This document shows positions 1 to 13,519 of a DNA stretch of 64,000 bases, piece after piece. Position numbers and translations under genes: made by a program. The DNA is from Nageia nagi (Eukaryota > Pinophyta), in assembly GCA_050084985.1 (NCBI GenBank), contig JBITNC010000002.1, positions 9,920,001 through 9,984,000 on the forward strand, read 5' to 3'. The notes under the pieces were generated by a model. That model did no database searches. It saw only the letters and a program-made list of their open reading frames with translations, and was not told the DNA's origin. The number at the start of each line of letters is the position of its first letter. The stretch's first letter is position 1.

Positions 1-479
1 AGAATGTATTATAAAGGTCCTTGATAGTAAAATGATAAACACATGACATGGAAGCTACAAAAAATACTTTGTATTATTCAAAGTGTTTTCATAAGTAGAT
101 AATATTTGGATTTCATAGGAAGAAATAAAAACTTTTAACAATGATAAGTTCCAAGCATTTATTAGAGTTACTTGCAAGAGATGAGTTTTATTCAACCTAA
201 GGAGAATGATGCATCTTGCCAGTACCATAACTTTTGATCTAGGTATTTATTTGAGCTTGCTTATTTTTTGTTAGATTCAAATATGAAGATATATGGTGAG
301 GAAAATCCTACTAGTCTTAGGTAGTTATCGACACTTTTTAAAGCCCTAAATCTTTACCTAGTGACCTAAAATTTGCTCTAAATGTAATTTTCAATTTTTT
401 TGGGAACTAAAAAGTTTTATTATCTTTTCTCTACATGAGGAGAATAAGGGGATATTTTGGGATAGTAATTAAAGAATAA

Positions 480-775
480 TGGATTCATGATTCTTTTTTG
501 GATTCCATTTGAGTTATATGATTACTAAGAATAGTATGTCTTCTAAATAATAAACTTACTACAAATAATAAGTAGTATGAAGGTAATATTTGGCTAGGGT
601 TTTAGGTGTTATAAGTAGTTAGTTATTGCATTGTAACAATAATGTGGATTTAGAATAAGAAAGAAAACTATTTCTAGGTTTTCTTATTTTTTTGAATATC
701 TTATTTTACTACAAAATTATCTTGGTGTCTATTGTTGGTCACTTGTAGTAAATCTACATCATTTAGTATCAAAGC
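480..775 (+). repeat. possible Copia LTR end with primer-binding site relic
   Basis: At 764-775 the sequence TAGTATCAAAGC differs at two of twelve positions from the plant initiator-tRNA primer site (TGGTATCAGAGC) used by Copia elements. It follows about 290 bp of LTR-like sequence with a TATA-like TTATAAG near 609. I see no gag frame downstream and no matching second LTR in the window, so this is a weak relic call. Confidence 0.3.
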
Positions 776-3700
776 AAGTGTGATCTTCCCAATGGGAAGA
801 GGATGGTTAGAAGAGTGATAATAGAATTAAGGGTCTCTACCTAGATGAATAGGTAGATGAATGATCTACATGCAAAAATATCATAATTAACTAATTAGAT
901 TAATCATATGTTATGATATTACATGATATTTTATTAGATATATATTTGATATTAAGGTTACTGGGAATGAAGGATTAGATATGGATATGGTACTCTATAG
1001 AGCCAAGAGTCCATAGGAACAAAGTAGATCATATAGTTGCATGATGCATTATATGTTTGCTTATCAATTTTAACCCTTGTAATATGTGTAGGTTTTCATA
1101 ATATCAACATGGTGCACCTGTAGGAAAAAGAATGAATACAAGATTAATTCTTAAGGTAAAATTAATATTTATTTGCATGGTAAAATTTGATAATATCATG
1201 ATTATTAATTTTACTATGATTAAGAACTAAATAATCATATTATTTTTTTGATTTAATAGTTAATGGTTAATGTTGTATTTTAACATTAAATGTATTACTA
1301 TTTATTAATTTAGGAAAATTTATTATAAAATACATATGACTAAATTAATAATTTATAATTAAAATTGTTATTACTTAAATTAAAAGTAGGGAACATAAAT
1401 AAAGTAAAGAAACTTATTATTTCACTAGCTCTAAGAGAAATAAAAGAGCTTGAGTGCGTACTTATTTGATCAATATTCCTCCTCTATTGGGTAATGGTAG
1501 ATGATGGAGAGTGGACATTGGAATATTAAAAGAATCCCTCCATGATCTAGAAACTTTTTACATTTATTAATTTGTGTTAAAAATTAGTAGAGTTAGGTGT
1601 AGAATCAATGAGGAAAAAAATCCTAAAAGAGAAAAAAAAAAGGAATCCCAAGAGGATTTGGTACTAAAAGACACCCAAAATATTGAATACTATGTTAGTT
1701 CTCCTCTTTTACATGTTGATTTTAGTTGCAATCTATGAACGATGTTTGTATCATGTTTTTATCAAATTAAGGATGATCCCTTTCACATATTCATGTATGC
1801 TTATCATGAAATCACTACATACAATGGGATTTTAATTTATGTTATAATTATTTGAATAGATTTTCATTTCATTATGCATCTTGATCTAAGAATATATGAT
1901 AATTTTCTATTCCATGAGATGGTACATCTCTATTGCATTTGGTAATTTGAGTATAGCTTATAATCATTAAATTTTATGAGATGGTGTATCTATATTTAAT
2001 TTATTAGTATTATACAACTTCCTACATGATCATAATTTTATCATTCCTAAATACAAGGTACTCACAACCACATTAATAAAGTTTCTATTTAAAGAGTCCT
2101 TGATGTATGTATAAACTGAATAAAATTACTAAATTTTTATTATGCTAGAAAAGAAATAATTCTTTATTATCAAATTCCACATCATACAACATAAGTATGC
2201 TATTTGGAATATATATTATTTCCTTAATTACACTTGACAATTTATTCAATCTTCCATGGATATCTCATGTTTGTAGGTGCAATCTCTCTCCTACAAGAAA
2301 AACATATATACTTTTGTCAAAAAGTTTGCATGCCTTCTCTATGCTTTTAATTTTTACATAAACATATACCATAACAATTTTACAATTACTTACAGATGAA
2401 AACCACTTCTTATTATTTTCCAATGAATGCCAGCACTCTCTACGAGTATCCTCTATATATTTAAAAACCTAGCTTCTATATTTATAAGAGAAAATAACAC
2501 AATGACATATAAGTGGAAACTAATTTTATCTATTCTAAAAATAGTGTATTGTAGTAAGATAAATATATATTTTTTCTTCAATTTCAATTTGGATAGAGTT
2601 GTATGAGAGTAATTTTCATATTATTACTAAAACAATTTATGGATAACTAATGAGATTGTATAATTATAAAAATTCAACTAAAAACATTTTACAATCCATG
2701 AAACTGTGTTTGCCTCATGCATCTTATCAAACATTTCATGTGAGGCTATAGGAACTCTTTTCATAGTACTTTTATATATTTTTTCTATTATGTGATAACT
2801 TTATTCTTTGTTATATAATCTATGTGATTTAAATCATGGATAAAAATAAAACATATCTCTAGTATAAACTACACTTTAGCTTTAAAGAAATTACATAATT
2901 ACCTAGTAATATATATGGATTATTAGAAATATAAACCCAATATAACCATCCACATCACTTCTCCTTTCATGATAAACCTTATTATTTGAAGTTGGTAAAA
3001 CCAATTCGTTTAAGAAAAAAAAAAGATAATTATTCTCAGGAAGACAAATTCTACTCTGAAAGGAAATCATAACTATTGTATTCATTTTATCGCTTAATTT
3101 TATCTTGAATTATTTTTATACTATTTGCCTCTTTGGATATGACATATGATAATTGGAATTTCATTGCTTCATATGTCCATCATAGGTCTAGAAAATGCTT
3201 CAAACTCCTTATGATTGTTGAACATTTATTAATATGTAGGTTATTTGCTCTCATTGCAAATGAATATGCTTTGGAATCTAGATGACCTAAATAATATTTT
3301 AACTTTAAGTTATTATTATCATATTTAAATATGATATTTTTATTTAAATACAAAAAAACTCCATTGTTGTTGCATACAATATTTGTATTATTTTATTTAT
3401 TTTTAAATAAAAAGTACTATTAATATTGAAAATATAGACTTTAAAAAGGTGAAAAATTTTAACATTTTGGATGTATTAAGACGTAATAACAATTTATTAT
3501 TTAATAAAAATTGAATAATAAATTATAATCAAAAGAAAAAATAATATTCATGTTAAATGTATTATGCAATTATAGAAGCATATTCAATTACCCTAGCTCA
3601 TGAGGTTTTCATATGAATAAATAATTAGTACTTCAAGGATTTAAATATAATAGAAATACTTTGAAAAATTATTTTTCAAACCATAGGGAATACAAGAAAG

Positions 3701-4240
3701 TATTAATATTATTGTTACAAATGATGATTGTTAGGATATGAAAATGGACATTATCCATAAATAAATAACACAACCTTAATATTAAAAAAGGGTAGAGTTT
3801 ACAAGGTTAACATGTTCTAATGAAAAGAGTATACCAAAAGCTTGAGTAAATAAATTTTGAAGTTATTTTTTGAAGAAATATATGAAAATTAAAAATTTAA
3901 TAGGAGTTGTTGATTTTTATGATATATTATCTAATCATGTTTTGAGTTATGCTTGATAATTTTATTATTTTATTTGATAACCTCCTAGGTTAAGGAAGCA
4001 GGGATCATTTTAGCCATGAATATTTACTTATAAGTGAATTTTAGGAATTGTAAAATTAGAAAATGGAAAAAAATTTAGTTTAGATTTGAAATTGAGTTGC
4101 CAAAAGTTTTTTTTTTTGGACCTAGGTTGCCAAGTTTAAAATAAATTTTAAATTAAATTTTTATTAATTCACCAAAATTTTGAAATAATAACTAACCAAC
4201 TTCACCTTGAAATTACAAATTATTATTTATCTTTTTTATT
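776..4240. other. A+T-rich intergenic DNA, no gene seen
   Basis: Stops are dense in all frames and I recognise no domain, RNA gene or clear repeat. The few short open frames (for example near 2.9-3.1 kb) look like chance reading frames in A+T-rich DNA. Confidence 0.6.
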
Positions 4241-4359
4241 AAATCACCCCATATAAATACATAAATTTAAAATATATATTTGATATATCCATATTTGTGC
4301 AAGCATGTAAACAAAGCCTACGAAATCTAAAAGGAGTTGCAAATCTACGATAATAGGTA

Positions 4360-5160
4360 AGATCATATTTTGAATTGTATTATGTTTCATCATTTGAAAT
4401 TCAAATCTACCATCGAATGGTAGCAATCTAGCATATGTATCTAAACAAACCATGATGCTTTCGAATAGTGGCATATGCTTCCACATGATGTCATGTGCTT
4501 TCATATGGTAGCAAACTACCAAATGGTTGTAGATTGCTACCGAACGGTTGCAAGTTGCTACCTTAAGGTTGCAATTTGCTATAAAATGGTAGCAAATTGC
4601 AATTGATTGCAGATTGCTATTGAACAGTTGCAAGTTGCTACCTTAAGGTTGTAGTTTTCTATCGAATGGTTGTAAGTTGCTACCTTACGATTATAATTTG
4701 CTACCCTTCGATAGCAACCTACTACCAGATGATTGTAGATTGCTACCATTTGGTAGCAACCTAATACCTAACCTTGTTACCAATTGGTGATAATATGCTA
4801 TCATTTAGTAGAAAAACATTCTACTATTTGGTAGAGGTAGCAAACTACTACCAAACGGTAGTAGGTTACCACCAAATGGTAGCAACTTGTTACTAGATGG
4901 TTGGAGTTTGCTACCATTAAGTGGAAACCTACTACCATTTGGTAGTAAAACCTATTACCATTTGGTAGCAACCATTCCTGCTAGATGGTTATAGTTCTAC
5001 TACCATTCAGTGGCAACCTACTACCATTTGATGGAAACCTACTACTGTTCAATACTTGCTACCTGCTTCTACCATGTGGTTGCATTATTTGTAAACTTGA
5101 TCAAGAAGTAGAAAAAAATCCAATTGCACAATAGCAGCTCTTACTGGATGGTAGCTAATT
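4360..5160. repeat. left array of GGTAGC/CTACC palindromes
   Basis: More than twenty copies of GGTAGCAA or its complement TTGCTACC occur, often fused head to head as CTACCATTTGGTAG (for example near 4735, 4829, 4932 and 4955). Spacing is irregular, about 20-45 bp. The same motif family recurs at 11.93-12.2 kb on the far side of the transposase and accessory gene. The open frame crossing part of it (4.24-4.63 kb, minus) is a by-product of the repeats. Confidence 0.75.
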
Positions 5161-5235
5161 ATTCAACATGTTTATATTTTTATCTATTTGCGATTGTATT
5201 AAATTTTTTTTAATCAATTGTTAATTATATATTCT

Positions 5236-7956
5236 ATGGACTCCAAGAATAGTAGTAAAGGGGGATGAAAAAAAGATATATTATCTTATTTTGCTAATAT
5301 AAAGTCACAAAATGAAGGAACTCATCAAGCATCTTCAATTGATATAGGTACTTTTCTTAGGTGTTATTTTTAATGTAAGGCTTGAAAGTCTAAATTTATT
5401 AATTTCAATATATGGAAATATATTGTGATTATAATGATATACCACCTAATAATAATCATGTTTCACCTAATTTTGGTCCAATTAATAATAATGATAATTT
5501 TTAATTTCAATATGCAGAAAACCCCAATAATCATGTACCACCTAATTTTTCTCCAATTGATGTACAACCACTTTTAGTTGAGTACCCTACAAATGGACCA
5601 CCTTTACATGATGATAATCCTCCTAACCCATCTATAGATAAAAGTTCACAAAAATGTATGGATAAAACTATAGACAAATCTACAAAAAATAATAGTAGGA
5701 AATTGAAAAGAAAACATGGTACAAAATGGACAATTGGAAGAGTTTTTAGGTTGATTGGGAAGAAAATATCTATTCATATAACCAATTGATCTTAGTGATG
5801 TAAATGATCCAACAAAGTGCAAATGTAAAATATATTTTTGGGCAACAAAAAGAGAACATCCAATGCAACTGAAAATAGATACAATACAAAAAAATTATGG
5901 TAAATTATATTACAACAAAATAGATGAGAATGGATAGACAATTAAGTGTTGCAAGGATAAAATTAAAAATGAGTATAATCACTTACGATATAAAGTAGAA
6001 TATGATAGGTACATGAAAGAAAAACAAGATCTACAAGATAAAGGTGGAACACTAGAAACACATTTTGAAAAAAAATTACTGATGTAAAAAGGTTAACAAA
6101 ATTTACATAATTCTGTACTATGTTTTATATTCTTAAATAGGGTAGGCCTATTGCAAATTTTATGAATTTTAAAAGTTTATTTCAAAGAGTAGGATTACAA
6201 AATGTACCATAAAAATATTGGTCAAAGATAAGTGCTTGGGAAATAGAAAAATATTTGTTGATGTTTGAGATTGAAAATTTAAAAAACAAAGTGAAAAAAA
6301 CACAATTTATTTCATTATGAATTGATGAAGTTACAATGGTGGATAATACTTCATGGTTTTGTATGCATGTATACACTTTTCATAATAATTGTAGGACACC
6401 ATATATATTGAATGTTCATAAAATGGATGGAAATTGTAATGCAAAAAATCTTTACAAGTTAGTTATTTCTAACTAAAAAGATTTGGTTGGAATAGATGAT
6501 TATGAAATTCCTACAAAATTGATATGTGTTGAAGCATATGGTGCATCAATAATGAAAGATAATTGAAATTATCTTCATGTTAGATTACAAGATATACTAG
6601 CTCCTTATATGATTCCTATTCATTGTATGGCACATAGAATGAACCTTGCATATAGAATTGTCAGCACTTTCATAAGCATATCAAAAGTGGAAGAGCTTAT
6701 TTGTGATTTGCATGCATATATTGCAAGAAGCCCAAAAAGATATAGAGAGTTCAAAAATTTATTTGTTGGAATAACTGATAGAAATAAGCTTTTAAAATAT
6801 AATGATACAAGATGGATTTCATTGTATGAACTAGCAAAAAGAGTTTTGATTGAATATCCATCTTTAGTTGGTTATATGTATGAACACTGTAATACGATTG
6901 ATAAAGAAAAAGATTTACTATTTCATTTAATAGATTTTTAAATATTGCTAACTTTATGTAGAATTCTTCCAATGTTACAAGAAATCAATACTTTAATGAA
7001 ACATGCTCAAGAAAGATCTATATACATATCTGATTTCATGTATTTGAGAAAAAGGGTATCTTTATCTTTGGATATGCTTTATATAGGTGCAAAAAAATTT
7101 AAACATCCTTTATTTCAAAGATGGAAAACTTTGAAAAATGTTAATCATCCAAACATTTTTTTGAAATTTAACATCAATGATCATATTTGTATAGAGCTGA
7201 AAGAAAAATTGATACTGTTACATGTTTAAAATATTAGAAGGGATTTGGTTGGAGAAGAATATGAAGATGAACCTGTAATTCATCTTCTTTTTTATAATTG
7301 TATTTATGAAACACGTGTTAATTTGAAAAATATTTGTACAATCTTAACTAAAGAAATCTGTGAATGATTTCAAAGATATGATTTACTTGAATCTATGGTA
7401 GTTGTGAATCCCAAATTTTGGAATACATATAATGGTGAATAGTTAATTTGTGATTTGTTTCGCAAATACATGGTAAATCTTGGAACATATTTTGGTAAAA
7501 TTGTAGAAATAAATCAAAAAAACATTAATGGTATTTTAAATAAAGATTTGTTGACAACATAAGCCAACCATTAAATGTCTTTGGGTGAAACTTTATCCAA
7601 ATTCTTATCTCCAAGGTAATATTAGTGGGTATTTTAGATTATATGAATTATGTCAAATAATGATTTTGGGTTCTATTGAAGATGAAAGGGTATTCAGTGC
7701 TTTATCTTTTATTAAATTCAAGCTTTGAAATAAATTGGACAAAAATTTGGATATATGTATTAGATTATATGTTTCTTCTATTGCTCTAGATTCTTTTCTG
7801 ATATAAAGGGTAGTGAATCTTTGGTTTTTTGCTGCACAAAGGAGAGGTGCAAATAATTGTGAAGAAAATGCTCCAATAGAAAAGTACACATCAATAATTA
7901 AAAATATCATAACAAAAAAAGTTATCAAAGGGTTTGAATTTGAAATACCTAAATAA
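5236..7956 (+). pseudogene. hAT-family transposase, decayed
   Basis: In three changing frames with many stops I read the parts of a plant hAT transposase in order. First comes an Asn/Pro-rich start with a Lys-rich stretch (5.5-5.73 kb). Next is a Cys/Lys-rich zone that may be a BED-type zinc finger (5.79-6.08 kb). The RNase-H-like core follows, with CMAHRMNLA (6625-6651) and YNDTRWISLYE (6799-6831). Last is the C-terminal dimerisation region with DERVFSALSFIKFKL (about 7682-7726), then KLDKNLDICIRLY. The stop after GFEFEIPK at 7954-7956 is probably the original end. Known for the family: the core cuts and joins the element ends in the nucleus and the C-terminus dimerises. At least a dozen stops and several frameshifts make it non-functional. 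Family identity is fairly sure, exon structure is not. Confidence 0.75.
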
Positions 7957-8169
7957 AACATTGTTGAAGGGTTTAAATTTCAAACACTTATAGTTTTGGA
8001 TCTTATATTCTAAAATTTGCTTTACTATTCAAATTAGTTTCATGTTATTGTTGGCTTATATTTTCAATAAGCATATTTTTTTTCTGTGTATGTTATTTTT
8101 TACTTATAAATTCAGTTACTATATTTGTATTTTTTGTCCAAAATATTTCTTGCTTGTTATTATTTCCAA

Positions 8170-8720
8170 ATCAAAATAAATTTGAATAACTATATAAATT
8201 TTAACAAATATAACATTCAACCATAACATTTCAAAGAATCAAATATAACATAACCATAACATTTCTAATAGAATAATAAAACCATAACATTTTAAATATA
8301 AAATAAACATAACATTTCAAATATAACCAATAAATATAACCATAACATTTCAAAAAATATATAATCATATAACATTTCAAATAAGTATAACCATAAAATT
8401 CAAGTACAACATAAATTTGAAATAGAAGATAACCATCACATAAATTTCAAAGATAATCAAACATAAGCATATAAACTATCAATGTAGTCTAAACCAAACT
8501 AGTCTTAACAATAACATAACCTTATAATAGTTCAAATAAGCATAACCATAAAAATCAACTACAAAATTCAATTACAACATAAATTTGAAATATAAAACAT
8601 AGTATAACCATCAAAGTATTCTAAATCAAACATAATAATAAAAACTATAAATGTATTCTAAACCAAAGTAATCTTAACAATAATCATAGAAGCCATCAAA
8701 GTAGTTCAATAGAAACCATA
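8170..8720. repeat. degenerate short tandem repeat, CATAACATTTCAAA type
   Basis: Variants of ACCATAACATTTCAAATATA recur at roughly 20-60 bp intervals between the 3' ends of the two convergent transposon genes. Later copies blur into AACCATAAAATTCAA. The G+C content is extremely low. It could be a decayed minisatellite or shared 3' region of the element. Confidence 0.45.
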
Positions 8721-8759
8721 AAAGTACTAAAAAGTGTCAAATCAAACAAAGATCACTTC

Positions 8760-11600
8760 CCCCCTTATCCTCCTCCAGAACCCTTTGGCTCATCTAAAAG
8801 CCCAATAAGATTAGCAACTTTGGTAAGATTGCATAATATATAATTGTCTGAGGTAGATACATTGTCTTATGAAAGCAAACTCGGATCTACATCAATTATC
8901 TCTTTCCATAAAATGTCTAGATCGAGTTGATGCTCTTTAATTATCATTATATAAGCTTTATTCATTTTCTTCAATTGGGCCATTTCATCCTTAATTTGAA
9001 TGAATGTTGTAATACTTTTTTTTGTAGTTTTCAAATGAATTTTAAACATTTAAACATCTTTTAACAATTTATCATACCTAGCCTGCAATCAAATAACAAT
9101 ATAAAAATCATAAACATGAATATAAATATATTTTTCAAAACATAAATATAACATATGTAAACATTGAAATTAAGAAATAAAATTGTTACCTCAGCTTGTT
9201 CCTTTTGCGCTTTCACAATCTCTACCAAATTTTTATCTCTTGACCAAAGATCATAGTAAGCTTTGGCCTTTGCATTTAAATTTTCTAAATGGTTACACAT
9301 AATACCCATTGTGTTATCATTATTTTCACATTGAACATTGATTGAACCTACTTATGATTCTTCAAACTTTCTATTTTAGCTATTCATTCTCAACCAATGT
9401 GTACAAAGAATCATGTTGAGAATGATTATGATAACAGGTATTAATTTCCTTTATCAATGCTTTGGCCTATACTTCCTATGTCTTTAAAGTATTGATGTTA
9501 TCTAGGATAACATCATTTATCTATTCAAATGTATCATCTACAACAAGTGCATTCAAGGGAAAGTAGATGAGTTCATCATCCATTTTACCAACAGTGTCCT
9601 CCACATTTTGTGAAGGTGCTATAGTACTTATCTGTTGCAAATGAGAAACATGAACTTGAATCTAAATGATATCATGGGTGCTCAATGGTGGATTTGAACT
9701 AGTATCCATCCCTAAATAATTCACATCCAAATAGATGTTTCATAAATTAAAAATACCAACACTATGTACATCATCCAAATGTAGATCAAGAAAATAAGAA
9801 ATTCTTGATAATTTCACCATACTGTAGCTCATGGAAAGAGCATCCTATTGTAAATTCAAGCATTTTCCTACTCTTATTATGGTTACTGGATGTGCAACAA
9901 GAGGAGGAGGCATAGGTGATAATGACTTCTACTTTTGAGAACTAGATTTGCCACATATATCAAAAAAAAAATATTATGAAATATGAATTTGTTTCTATGG
10001 AAAAAAAAGTTATGATAAAAATAAAATCCAAAACTAGATACCTAAAGGAGGTGTAATGGAAGGAGTTTGAAATGGTTTATTAGGTGAATCCACCATATCT
10101 TAACTATGATGATTGGAATAGAAATTGAATTAAAAGTTGAAAAGATTTAGCATCTATTTATAAACTATTTTGTTTTGTACATTGAAAGAATGATACCACA
10201 TGAAATTAAGATGCAACCAAATGGTTACAAGTGCTATCAAGCAACTGTGCGATAGTAGAATGCTACTGTGCAGTTGCATCCTGCTACTTGCAATTGCATC
10301 TTGCTATATTATGATTGCAATGTTGAATAAAAAAATAAAAATAACAAATTTACTATATTACCTCCTTGTGTTGCATTTTCATTGAAAGGAATTTCTTATT
10401 CAAATATAAAATTTGAATACCTATCAAGAAATCTTGTCTTAGGAATAGCAACATTTCCTTTTACTACAACCATAACAATTTGTGAAAAAGTTAAGATAAT
10501 ATAAATAATATAATAAAATATTGTTAATTAAAATGTAAAATACTTATATTCATTGAACATTCACCGATGATAGGAGGTGAAACATTCCTTGTTCTCCTTG
10601 TAGAGGATAGTATTAACATTAATGGACTTGAAGTGTCCATAGACTCATTGTCACCACTACCTTCTATATGAACTCCTCTTAGTGTTGCTTCCTATTTCTT
10701 TAATGTTTGTTTTGAAAGATGTTGAAAAAACATAATTTGATTAATGTTAGTAAAATTTTAAACATTAAAATATGTTAACTTAAAATGAGAAATAAATTTG
10801 ATTTATAAATACATGGATTTTCTCAATTGGTAAAGTTAGAGCTATCATTTGTGAATCCAATGTTGTTGGAATTGGAGCTATATTGATAACATTATGGAAA
10901 GCTTCATAATAGAGCTAAAATGTAATTTGTGCATGATATAAAACTACCATCATTTTGAATGGAAAAAGACACATAATATTTAATTTTGTCTGAAATATAT
11001 GTACACCAATCAAATTTTTGACCACTCAATGAACAGAGAATGTAAACTATAGGCCATAATGGAATGTTGGATGTTCTACCTTGAAAAACAATTCTCAACT
11101 AAAAAAATTCATAGATTGCTTTGAAGTAGTCATGGGGGAAGTTTTTTTAAACTATTCCTCTTTTGTTTCGATATTATGCATAAAAAAAAAAAGATGATGC
11201 TTAATCAATTAACTTTTAGTTATAGATTAATAGATAAAATTATCTAAAATGAAGTTTAAAGAACAACTTACCAACATTATCAATTTGAATGTGGTAAGTT
11301 TCCTATAAATACAATTTTTCCTCTCTAGACAATAGAACTTTAGAGGTAACAGGCATACATCATCACCATGATGTGGTAAACCAATCAAATGACTAATATC
11401 TACAATTGAAACTCCAAAGGAAAAGCTTCTTGATTTCATAACCACATAAAATCTTGCTTTCTTTATATCACAAATGAGCATAAGATAGTCCAATAAATTT
11501 GAATCTATTTCAAATTATGGCATAAAAAAGCCTTTTAAACCTTACTTGGTCCACCCATTCTGAGTAACATTGTAGGGTAAAATAAGATAAAATACCAAGG
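8760..11600 (-). pseudogene. second gene of the hAT-like element, opposite strand, unrecognised
   Basis: The minus strand carries a chain of long, lightly interrupted frames. At 11.5-11.2 kb there is a segment with DISHLIGLPHHGDDVCLL, and at 11.1-10.85 kb one with GQKFDWCTYISDKI. At 10.72-10.56 kb is a Ser/Arg-rich linker (SSTRRTRNVSPP) and at 9.9-9.35 kb an acidic stretch. At 9.3-8.87 kb a Lys/Glu-rich, probably coiled-coil tail contains AKAYYDLWSRDKNL and KDEMAQLKKMNKAY. The ISHLIGLP part recalls the plant-mobile-domain and related transposon-borne proteins of plants, but the match is too weak to name. Convergent arrangement with the transposase inside the same pair of arrays suggests an accessory protein of the element. 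Stops at several sites show decay. Confidence 0.5.
10200..10325. repeat. internal cluster of GCTAC/TTGCAT motifs
   Basis: About 120 bp hold alternating TGCTAC, GTAGAATGC, GTTGCATC and TTGCATC words resembling the motif families of the terminal arrays. It lies between frame segments of the minus-strand accessory gene, perhaps in an intron. Confidence 0.5.
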
Positions 11601-11929
11601 CATGATATATTCCTATAAGAAAGTCAATGATTGGTGGATGATGAAGGGTGGGACATGGTTTTATAAAAGTAAAATTTGTGATTGAGGTAAAATATTGCAA
11701 AAAAAACAACAAAAATGATAACTATGAATGGTTAGAATTATCTAAAACAACTAATAAAATTTTACTTTATGAAAAAGAAGAGCACATGGCACCTTGATTT
11801 GGAAGGAAAAGAGAGCTTTGGATAGGTAGAGAAAATGACAAAATGAAGAAAATGAGTCATCTAATGTGCATATATGGGTAATTCATATGTGGCACCATGA
11901 ATTGGAAGTTGACACGTGGAGCATTCAAT

Positions 11930-12205
11930 AGCATTTTATGGGATTGTTGTTGGTGAGGGTTTGCTACCAATGGGAGCTATATGAGGTGGCATCTGCTACC
12001 ATGTGGTAGTAAGATGCTATCATGAGGTAGCAAGATGTTGTGGTACAGTAGCAAATTGCTACCATGTGGTAGTAAAAACTTGGTTGCTACTGCTCGATGG
12101 TATTTTGCTACCATGCGGTAGCAGAAGCTAGCTTGTTATTGACCAATGGTAGTTTGCTACCGTGGGGTAGTAGAAGCTAGCTTGCTACTGCTCAATAGTA
12201 GTCTA
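11930..12205. repeat. right array of GGTAGC/CTACC palindromes
   Basis: Repeated TGCTACCATG-GGTAGCA type palindromes occur near 11964, 11994-12010, 12019-12035, 12056-12072, 12108-12124 and 12154-12170. They are interleaved with GAAGCTAGCTTG and GCTCAATGGTAG words. It mirrors the array at 4.36-5.15 kb and is the likely other end of the hAT-like element. Confidence 0.7.
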
Positions 12206-12209
12206 TTTT

Positions 12210-13500
12210 GTATTTGGTCTTACCAAAAAAATATACTTTTTTTTAGAAAATTCAAATTTGCCTTAGTGTTTTTGAATTTTTAATTTAAAATCATCCTTGT
12301 TACATATCTAATTAGCCTTTAATTTTCCAAGTAAGTTTTAAAAAAGGGCTCTTAAAATAATCCCTATAATTAAGGAATACTAAGTAAAGGTATTTAAGAT
12401 ACTAATCATGATATTTTCAAATTAATTTGAGATTGATTCTTTCTTGGATTGAAATGTTATATGAATTATTAAGAATTATATATTAAAATTATTGTGAGAA
12501 TATCTTAGGTCAATGAAGAAATATTTGGATGTTAAATAATCATAAGTTTTATTAAAGTAAGATTAGTATATTTTCTTTAAAATAGTATTGCATATTAAAA
12601 TATATTAAGTATATTGTGAACAAGATAGACCTCCTAGGTCAAGGAGGGAATATCTTGTTGAAAGATACTTAAAGGATTTATTAAAGAAATATTTATTTAT
12701 GCTTTTTTGATGTATAAATCATATAGTTCCATTCATGAAAAAGATACGTATTAAAATCCATTTGAATCCACAATCCTTTAAGTGCTAGAAGGGTAAGTGA
12801 AAGAGGATGGGTCCACTTTGTGGCCAAAAAATGGAAGATTTTTCTTTGATTTTTCATTTGGTCACAATTAATCTCAAAATTTAAACTATTTGGAGATGGA
12901 ATATTGAAAAGGTCACTTTGATAAAAATGTAGTGGTAGTGCTCCAAGTCTAGTTTTCAAATATATAATTTATTTCAATACCCATATGATAGAAATTAAAT
13001 TTTGATAAGCATTTATTATTTCAAGAAAATACTAATAATTGTTAGGCCCACATAATTTGACCTAAATTAAAGTATTTTTTAAGATCCTTTTGCAAAAATA
13101 TAGTTAAGATATGGAATAATGTTGAGAATACTTTTTCATAAGTTTTTGAAGAAATTTTTTACTAATTTTTCATTTGCCCTAATTATGTTTTTTAATAGTG
13201 CTTTTGTTAGGTTAGCATAACTTGACCTAAACGTATCCTTTTTTAGAATTTTTTATTTATTTAGTACAAAATTATGTGTATAATGTTTCCATGTAGTGTT
13301 TTTCATAATTCTAAAAAAAAAAGGTTATTAAAAAAAATAAGACAACCTACTTTTACAAGTTTATGGACAAGTTTGATTGAAAATTAATTGAAAAATAGAA
13401 AATATAATCCAATTACCATTGATAAGAACTTGCATGTGCATGTTCAAGACCGAGGATTGACTCACCATCCTCTCCCAATCCAAAATACAAGGAAACCCCC
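12210..13500. other. intergenic DNA, no gene seen
   Basis: A+T-rich with short chance frames only. A CCTCCTAGGTCAAGGA phrase at 12632 resembles one at 3982, but the surroundings do not align convincingly. Confidence 0.55.
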
Positions 13501-13519
13501 AAGGGAAGTAAATTTTAAA

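Larger units (their letters stand above)
4360..12205 (+). mobile_element. large hAT-like DNA transposon relic with palindrome arrays at both ends
   Basis: Seen: a broken hAT-type transposase (5.2-8.0 kb, plus), a second broken gene on the opposite strand (11.6-8.8 kb), and similar arrays of GGTAGC/CTACC motifs at 4.36-5.15 kb and 11.93-12.2 kb. A smaller cluster lies at 10.2-10.32 kb. Known: hAT elements often carry short subterminal motif clusters that bind transposase. Inferred: the arrays mark the two ends of one roughly 8 kb element. I could not identify terminal inverted repeats or an 8-bp target duplication, so the edges are approximate. Confidence 0.5.

Noticed and set aside
4360-5160. 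CRISPR-like array
   Set aside because: Motifs are palindromic, short and irregularly spaced in a eukaryotic repeat context; there is no constant repeat-spacer pattern.
3982-12655. CCTCCTAGGT(T/C)AAGGA at 3982 and 12632 as direct repeats bounding the hAT-like element
   Set aside because: The shared word is much longer than an 8-bp target duplication but does not extend into aligned LTR-like sequence, and it lies hundreds of bases outside the arrays. Chance or an unrelated repeat is likelier.
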